Shown piece after piece: positions 10,917-17,049 of a DNA stretch of 17,049 bases. The notes below the pieces were generated by a model, which worked only from the letters and a program-made list of their open reading frames with translations, was not told the origin of the DNA and did not search any database. The translations under genes and the position numbers were made by a program. Within the stretch, counting starts at the first letter, position 1; every line of letters starts with the position of its first letter. Source of the DNA: Paramacrobiotus metropolitanus (taxonomy: Eukaryota > Tardigrada > Eutardigrada > Parachela > Macrobiotidae); assembly GCF_019649055.1 (NCBI RefSeq), contig NW_026570704.1:1-17049 (forward strand). The letters are read 5' to 3'.

Positions 10917-13035
10917 ATGAAAAAAATGCAACCCCGGACGCAAATTGGTAAAATGAGGTATACGAAATCTTCTTTGCCGAATCTGGTCACAATGACTGAA
11001 AAATCGTTTGCTCTTCAGATGAAGCGCTACAAATATTCCGGCAGCAGCTACGTACTGTATTGGACACAGCCGCCCAACATTCACCATGCCACGGCGGCAT
11101 CTTTTGGGATAATGTCAATCTGGAAAAAAGTCCGCCACCTATTCTCGGTGAGCCGAAAGATTTGAAGCAACTATGGACATCATGGACGGACGAAGGCTCT
11201 GCCTATGTACCGTACATTCCTCCGGAAGGCGTTTTTGCATTGCCGGATACAGAAGGCGAAACTGGCAAAGCCGACGCGTGGGCGCTGGGGTGCTTGGCTA
11301 TCCAGCTCATTAACCAGCAGCCATTAAAACTAATACGACAATGGCGCTTCGCTCAAAGCACGGATGTCCTGCAACTGGAAAAATCCCTGCTGCCAAAACT
11401 AAAGGAGTTTTATACTGGGGCGGGACAGGAAAAGGGACTGGTCATTGGTCCGGAAATGCAACTGCTTCGAACGGTTCCATGCGCTTGCAAAGATTTTTTA
11501 AGTCACTGTTTGGAGCTGAATCCAGTTAAACGATGGAGTTTGCAGAAACTGAGCGGTCATCCGTTTTTAGATTTGGGCAAATCATTGAAAGACCTTTTTG
11601 CGATGGATGCCTTGCACTACCAGCAGACACTGCCCTATAAGGAACCCATCACAGTTACCAATGTACGGCCGCATCCGTTTCTGAAAAATGACGATCCAAT
11701 GTTGCCGCATCAGATCGGGGAAATGAAGTATAAAGAAGGCCCTGATCGTCCTGCGCAGCGCGTGGATATTTTGCGGTTCGGGGCAAGTGGCGAAAAACCC
11801 AGCGACTTGCAGGAACATCGTGACTTCTACACGAAAGCCTACGGGAAATATATGGACGCGTTGGAAATGGAAACAAGTATGGATGCACGGATTCGTGAAT
11901 GGGCTGAGGTCTACAAAATCCGTGCACTGCAGGAAGAGAATAAAAATATTGTCAAACACTTCAGATGCCGGTTTGTTGCGCCACAATACCCGGCGTTACC
12001 AATGGAAGTACAGATTATTACCGAACATTGTCCAGGTAAGGAAACATATTAATAATTAAACTAATTTTGCTAAAACTTTTGCATTAAACTTTCATCGCAG
12101 CAAAAAAAAGCGGAGAAAGGTAGAAGTTTTAACAATGATCCCAGTTCGAGACTCATATAACCAAACTGTTTCGCTGTACGAATGAAAAGAAATGACGTGT
12201 TGTCACTCTGTAATCAACAATTAGGCACAACTTTCACCAGAGCGTCTTTATCTTTGTGAAAGGCTGGACACTGTAAACAGGATTTCTTTTTCCTTTCAAG
12301 CATTTTTTGACGTGCACCGAATTTACGGGTACTCGATAAAAGTGTTTTCACGAATATTTAGGAGGTACGTTTACGAGCGCCGCTGTCTACAAGTTGCCCA
12401 TCGGTATCGCCACGAAATGGGCGCGCGAAGTATTGCAAGGACTCACATACCTACATGAAAACCGTATCGTTCATCGCAACATTAACAGCAGCAGCATCTT
12501 CTTTAGCGAACCCGATTTTAAAGGACACGTCAAGATCGGAGGTTTTCAGTATATGCGACAGCTAGAAAATGATCGCACTGGAAAACACGACATCAGCGCT
12601 CGCTGTGGAGTGGATGGGAGGTTCGTCGCACCAGAAATCGTCAGCTCTTACGCTGACGATATCAACATTGGTAGGAAGTGCGATATTTGGAGCTTGGGCT
12701 GTGTAGTACTGCATCTGATATCCGGTGACCCACCGCTGTATACGGGCGCAAAAAATAAACCGTTGGTGCTAGAAATGGCAGTTTCTTACCACCTAAACAG
12801 CGGAAGCCGAACACTTCCCCACATTGATGACTGGATACCGAATAATTTCCGAACCTTCATCCGGACATGCTTGGACTTTAATCCAGATAACCGCCCGATA
12901 GCGGAGACACTTCTCGAGATAGTGCAAACCGGGCTGTTTGGTATAACTGAATTGGAAGCCAATAACCACTTCGCACACCGCAAAGGTTTAGAACTCCCCG
13001 TGGATGTCGTCCGGTATTGGGAGAGTTACGCGTGA
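10917..13035 (+). CDS. Gene B: tandem pseudokinase, paralogue of gene A
   Basis: Exons 10917-10947, 11019-12035 and 12362-13035 join in frame to 573 aa. Residues 11-34 form helix E, followed by a degenerate catalytic loop HGGIFWDN (35-42, Asp lost, Asn kept), a DFG region reading GEP, YIPPE for APE and KADAWALGC for helix F. A linker with VRPHPF and a lysine-less second N-lobe follow, with helix C IRALQEENKNIVKHF and hinge EHCP. The second C-lobe has HRN at 387-389, Ser394 for the catalytic-loop Asn, GGF at 409-411, APE at 439-441 and DIWSLGC at 457-463. It is therefore predicted to be inactive in both domains. The frame stays open upstream of the ATG to 10863 and reads TKGSLTELKSK, which resembles a kinase hinge and helix D. 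The first exon may thus begin at an acceptor at 10889 and the real start may be further upstream. Confidence 0.83.
10948..11018 (+). other. Gene B short intron, phase 1 (71 bp)
   Basis: The donor attg|gtaaaa and the acceptor ttgctcttcag|at join MKKMQPRTQI to DEALQIFRQQ. It is required because the downstream frame is closed by TGA at 10997. Gene A has an acceptor at the matching place (position 90). Confidence 0.7.
12036..12361 (+). other. Gene B intron at the second kinase hinge, phase 1 (326 bp)
   Basis: The donor ccag|gtaagg and the acceptor cgaatatttag|ga restore a Gly codon (g|ga) and give the classical-looking hinge EHCPGGTF. It is positionally identical to the intron of gene A. Confidence 0.87.
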
Positions 13036-14032
13036 TTTACGTACGTTGCTCAGTGCATTACTTGCACAACTTTGGCACTAGTTTTATTCGCAGATTACGT
13101 GCATTTTTCATTATGGTTGTGATGGTGGTAGTTTGCCCTTTTTAACCGGCTGCTATTATTTTCTAATGTTCCTGTAGCTTTGTTTTTACTGTATTGTTGG
13201 TGATGCGCGCTAATGTCTTTAGAATAAATTTTAGTTTATCGCCGCTTGTCCAATTTTTGTGATTTGTTTTGTGCTGCACACCTGTAAATCCTTTTGTTTT
13301 CATGTAAAGAACACACATGTGCGAGTCAGTGCAAGATAAAAGGCGCAAAAAAAACGAGGATCGGTTTCTCAAATGAAGTTTAAAAAAATTGCTTTTTGGC
13401 GTGACGATTAAGAAACTTCACTATCTTATTACGGCAGTACTCGTTACTCTATTACAAATCTCTATGCGGTATGCTTTACTTTGTGTACGAACAACAATGG
13501 AATGTACCACGCCAGGCACTGGGAGACCGGAAGTTTGGAGCACAGCTATTGCGTGGTTCGACAGTTTAAATTTTGTACAAGTATAGCCAGGTCGGATACT
13601 AGGTCGCATCACCTACGTAAAATCGAATAAACTCGATACAAAACTCACCCCGAACGCACCGGTAATGACGAAAAGTGACCTTCGATCGATTTTGTGATTC
13701 ACCAATATAGGCTTGTATTTGGTCGTTCATTACAGTCAACCTTCGGACCTCAACTACCGGTGTATGGACGTATAAAGAAACAAAAGGTCGTAGCGCTTGC
13801 TTTAATTTATACACACACAATTTCCTCACCATATAGGGGGCAAAATGAAAGTTTACAAACAAACAGTTATAAAATGACGATTAACTTTTTTCCAGTACAT
13901 GGAACTCTGGGTTTTAGGAACGTTGTCTTATCGAAAACAGCAGAAGCGAGTTGCAGCAGCGGAATAGTACAACTGTCGGTACGCTGGTCGTACCATTGCA
14001 GATGTGGTTGTGTCCCATGGTTATTGATATTT
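13036..14032. other. Convergent intergenic region between genes B and D
   Basis: About 1 kb without a recognised gene. AATAAA at 13223-13228 is a candidate polyadenylation signal for gene B, about 190 bp past its stop. Open frames at 13389-13586 and 13694-14068 (+) show no known domain; the latter runs antisense over the end of gene D and is probably chance. Confidence 0.5.
13223..13228 (+). promoter_or_regulatory. Candidate polyadenylation signal AATAAA of gene B
   Basis: A canonical hexamer in agaataaatttta, the first one downstream of the gene B stop on the sense strand. In AT-rich DNA it could occur by chance. Confidence 0.4.
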
Positions 14033-16772
14033 TTACGATGCAAGGCGGATAAACGGATGAAATTTTAACGTTTCGTAGGATCTTCGTTCGCTAGCCGGCC
14101 CAGTACAGAACCCGACAAACGCACGTGCCTTCTCTTCGAGTTCGGGCTGGTTAGCATCGCGAATCCCGCTCTCATCCGGCTTCGCTCCGTGACTCCACAG
14201 TGCACACATATGCCGAACGAAATCTCCTTCGGTCGTCTCGCCCTGTACAAAGGTGTATTCTTTTCGAATTTCATTTTCCTCATACACCCATATGGGGGGT
14301 TTTCGTGAATACATTTCAATCACCGTACAACCCAAACTGAACACATCCGTTGCCGGTCCCACTTCCGTCGCGCGGCTGTTGGTACCAAAGGCCAGCAGTT
14401 CTTGCATTTCCTTGGACGCAAACTGCGAGGAACCCTCCGGATACTTGATGGACGTTCCCAGGTTGGAGTCCCAGCGATGATAGGTCGCTTTCTCAAAATG
14501 AGCGATTTTTGCGATGTTCTTCATTTCATCCACAAGAATATTGGAGCAACGGATATCTTTATGAACAATGCCGTATTGGTGTAACAGTAGCAGTCCGTTC
14601 AGTATCTGCCCAGTGAAGCCCGGAATCATGGCGGTTTTAAATCGTCGCGTTTTCAACATGTCCGACAGGAGAGTGTATGCATCTGCAAAAATAAAAGCGT
14701 TAGACAGTCAAATTAATCTGACCAGAAGCGTATTTTACGAGACTGGTTTCTTGACACCAACGAAGCGTATTTTACGAGACTGTTTGTTCACCACCAAAAG
14801 ATTGTTTTGCATTACCTTCGTTTTCCGTAAATATTCGCAAGTCGGTCATCGGATTCTCCGGCTTCACTGCGTAATGAATTATGATATTTTTTGTCTGCGG
14901 CGCAATTTCCTTAATAAGCAGCTCGAAGACCTTAAACTTGTTTTCAAGCACTACTCTCTGCTGGGTGTCGTCAACCTTAGCCGGCGATATTACAGAAGCC
15001 CAACCGGGTGGATTATTACTTCCGATCATTCCAGGAAGGGTCACTTTTCTTAGTAGTTTATCCTCGTCACCGTCGTTCCCGGTAAGAACAATCTTTTCGC
15101 TGGAAGCCACTTCCGGGCTCGGTTGATTTGGTTCTACGGTCATCCGCTCAAGACTGTAACGTTCCACCTTGAACCGTTGCAATTCCATCTGCTTGAATCT
15201 TGGTTCAATTTTGCAAAATAGAAAGTAGTATAATTCATGGAGAAGAGTGATCAGCTGTGCAGCAGAGAACCGTTTTTCTGGATCCGAAATAAAACACCCC
15301 TTCAGAACTGGATTTAATAAACTGTCCTTCTCCAGTGTGTAGTATGGTCGACAGCCCATTTTGAAGAGGTGGTGCATTTCTCTGAAATACGTAGGCAGTT
15401 TTTGTTCGCCACTTTTCTGGTTCTCATAACCGGTAAAACGAGGAGGACGCCCTTCTTCCACCATTTGTACCATAACCCATCCGAAACTCCAAATATCGGT
15501 CTTCCGGCCAGTCTGCTTTGCGTGGTTCTGCGACTTAACTGACAGTGCTGCCATCTCAGGTGAGACAAAGGGCACAGTTCCTGCAGCATTTTCGATAAAC
15601 TGGGGAGGTGTGGATGATCCGCTAAAGTGTTTGGCCATGGTCAAACCGGTGATCTTGGCTTTGCCGTTCGGTGCCACAATAATGTTTGCTCCCTTGATAT
15701 CCAGATGGATTATCTGTTGATCGTGGAGGAACTGCATGCCGTCTAGTATCTGTGCTGCATATCGAACGACTGTGTACTCTGTGCCTCCGCCATTCTGACG
15801 CATAAATTCATCCAGCGGCAACCCTAATAACAGCGGTTTGCTTGAACAGGAGTTCGCATTAATCGCAACTGCAGTATTAAGGCACTTCAAGCGTTTTCGC
15901 ATTAGAATCGCTAATCGCTTGTGTTAATTGCTTTTACTGTTTATAAAAAAATCGTTGGCATTATCAGCACTTTTACGGTAGCATACGGCTAGATCGACAA
16001 AGACATCTGACGAAACTGGATAGTGGTGTTGTTTCTTAAACATTTTATTGAAGTCACTAATCATAGTTTGCTATGCTGTTTTTGTTGCACTCCTCTGCAA
16101 TTTGTTCTGGATAAAATTTCTCAGCAGCTATTATATTTATTTAATGCAATTATTGAAAGTATTTTCCTGTGTCTATCAGTGCCGGAAACTTTGATGGCGG
16201 GTGCATGTTTCTCTTGCAACTTCAAACAGCGGGAGCGTTTCTAATGCGTAAATCGTCAAAGTGAAAAATCAATGTGTAGTACAAAATCAGCAAAATAATT
16301 TTTACACAAACAAAATAATTTTTACACTCAGCAAAATAATTTTTACACTCAGAAACATTTACCCACCATTGCACTCTTCTGTTAAAATATAGCATGTACT
16401 GGATAATCCCGGCGCTCCCGAGGCATAACTAATGCCATAATATTTTTGAACATGTTCGTTTCCGTCTATCGTTGCGTTTACCAACGGCTGCAACAGCATT
16501 CTTAATTCCTTCATTTCATTTTTTGCATCGGCACGCTGCGATGGTATGACCATGAGTTCGGCTGTCGTCGGCAGCGGTGTCATTTCCGCCAACCTTCCGA
16601 ATCCGGAAACTGCAAAGTGCGCATCCGCTTGCGGTCCACACAGTGGTAGTTGATTTTCATCTGTCTTCCCTGGGCTTCCTGGCTTTGCATCTTTGAAAAC
16701 GGCAACGCGGTACGTTATGGAACTTCTCGTACAACGCTTATGCCGGAAATTTCCGGCGTATATATTTGACAT
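14033..16772 (-). CDS. Gene D: full tandem two-domain pseudokinase (STE/MAP3K-like fold)
   Basis: Exons 16772-16367, 15823-14816 and 14682-14033 join in frame to 687 aa. Domain 1: a glycine-loop-like VSGFGRLAE at about 54-63; a beta3 strand ELMVI with Met where Lys is expected; helix C NEMKELRML; hinge TEECN-G; HLDIKGAN at 175-182 (Asp and Asn kept); TGL at 194-196 for DFG; SPE at 223-225; DIWSFGW at 245-251. A linker of about 100 residues follows, then a divergent second N-lobe ending IFTENE. The second C-lobe has HKDIRCSN at 512-519, HFE at 533-535 for DFG, SKE at 561-563 for APE and DVFSLGC at 584-590. Both domains lack the DFG Asp. HLDIKGANI resembles the MEKK catalytic loop (HRDIKGANI). 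An in-frame stop lies upstream at 16823-16821, but an acceptor-like tttgcag at 16794-16788 means a 5' exon cannot be excluded. Confidence 0.86.
14683..14815 (-). other. Gene D intron 2 at the second kinase hinge, phase 1, with an internal direct repeat
   Basis: The donor gaag|gtaatg and the acceptor ttatttttgcag|at enclose 133 bp, joining IFTENE to DAYTLLSD. Inside, on the plus strand, gaagcgtattttacgagactg occurs twice about 38 bp apart (roughly 14725-14745 and 14762-14782), a short recent duplication. Confidence 0.83.
15824..16366 (-). other. Gene D intron 1 at the first kinase hinge, phase 1 (543 bp)
   Basis: The donor aatg|gtgggt and the acceptor gctgttattag|gg restore a Gly codon and join TEECN to LPLDEF. 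The position and phase equal those of the hinge introns before the second domains of A, B, C and D. Confidence 0.83.
16291..16352. repeat. Three tandem copies of caaaataatttttacac(tcag)
   Basis: Copies start at 16291, 16311 and 16332 with a 20-21 bp period. They lie within intron 1 of gene D, close to its donor site. A minisatellite-like expansion with no evident coding role. Confidence 0.85.
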
Positions 16773-17049
16773 TGCGTGCTGGCGGTGCTGCAAATTTAAG
16801 GATAAAATGCACACCGTAGTTCATTTATCTATATGAAGGATAAGCGATGCACAATTAGCAGTCATAATCGACGTTGCTTTCCAGCATTGTTTAGCAATTA
16901 GCAATATCGTGCAATTCAAAAACATTCAAAAGTGACGTTAGAAGTACTGATCCAACGGTACACAAAGTGCCAGTTTGTGTTTCACGTGTAGTATTGTACT
17001 TAACAGTAACATTAATTTTCAGAATATGCGGAGTACTGCATCAAACACA
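16773..17049. other. Region upstream of gene D
   Basis: 277 bp that should hold the 5' UTR and promoter of gene D, or the end of an upstream intron. No recognisable gene and no certain promoter element were seen. Confidence 0.4.

Noticed and set aside
13694-14068. 124-aa protein on the + strand
   Set aside because: It overlaps the 3' end of gene D in antisense and has no domain resemblance or supporting context.
14568-15126. Plus-strand open frames opposite gene D (14568-15053, 14881-15126), and likewise minus-strand frames opposite A and B
   Set aside because: They are antisense shadows of well-supported kinase-like exons.
14033-16772. Gene D as an active MAP3K
   Set aside because: The catalytic Asp of HRD is kept in both domains, but the DFG Asp is replaced in both (TGL, HFE) and the beta3 Lys of domain 1 appears to be Met.
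1-17049. CRISPR array, tRNA or rRNA genes, prokaryotic operons
   Set aside because: No regularly spaced palindromic repeats, cloverleaf or rRNA-like sequence was seen, and spliced genes exclude a bacterial source.

Overview
This is a eukaryotic nuclear window. Genes are split by GT-AG introns of about 70 to 540 bp and separated by AT-rich intergenic DNA, with no operon structure and no tRNA or rRNA recognised. A compact-genome invertebrate fits best. A tardigrade is my guess for the lineage, but it rests on general impression and nothing in the sequence proves it.

Layout: four protein-coding genes in two convergent pairs. Gene A (+, about 63-2212) faces gene C (-, 9254-8072). Gene B (+, about 10917-13035) faces gene D (-, 16772-14033). 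A and B are paralogues of one class, and C and D of another, so the window reads as a tandem duplication of one convergent pair: [A> <C][B> <D]. All four encode protein-kinase-fold domains of STE/MAP3K-like appearance. D carries two complete domains in tandem. A and B carry the C-lobe of a first domain plus a second domain. C keeps only the linker and the second domain.

Every domain in which the DFG position can be read has lost the DFG aspartate, and several have also lost the HRD aspartate, the catalytic-loop asparagine or the beta3 lysine. They are therefore predicted pseudokinases. The replacement residues are shared within a class (HRN plus GGF in A/B, HKD plus HFE in C/D), which looks like inherited design and not recent decay. 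Introns cut the kinase hinge in phase 1 at the same place in A, B, C and in both domains of D.

Between A and C lies a 4.0 kb DNA transposon (3419-7442). It has roughly 340 bp terminal inverted repeats and a perfect 9-bp target-site duplication, with no recognisable transposase, and is best called a non-autonomous Mutator/Foldback-like element. On its right flank (7443-7681) is a repeat-rich patch with five copies of a 14-bp motif in alternating orientation. The remaining intergenic DNA holds only short repeats, a poly-C run and weak ORFs that I do not recognise.

How the genes work together can only be inferred. Tandem pseudokinases usually act as allosteric or scaffold partners of active kinases, and no active kinase is present in the window.
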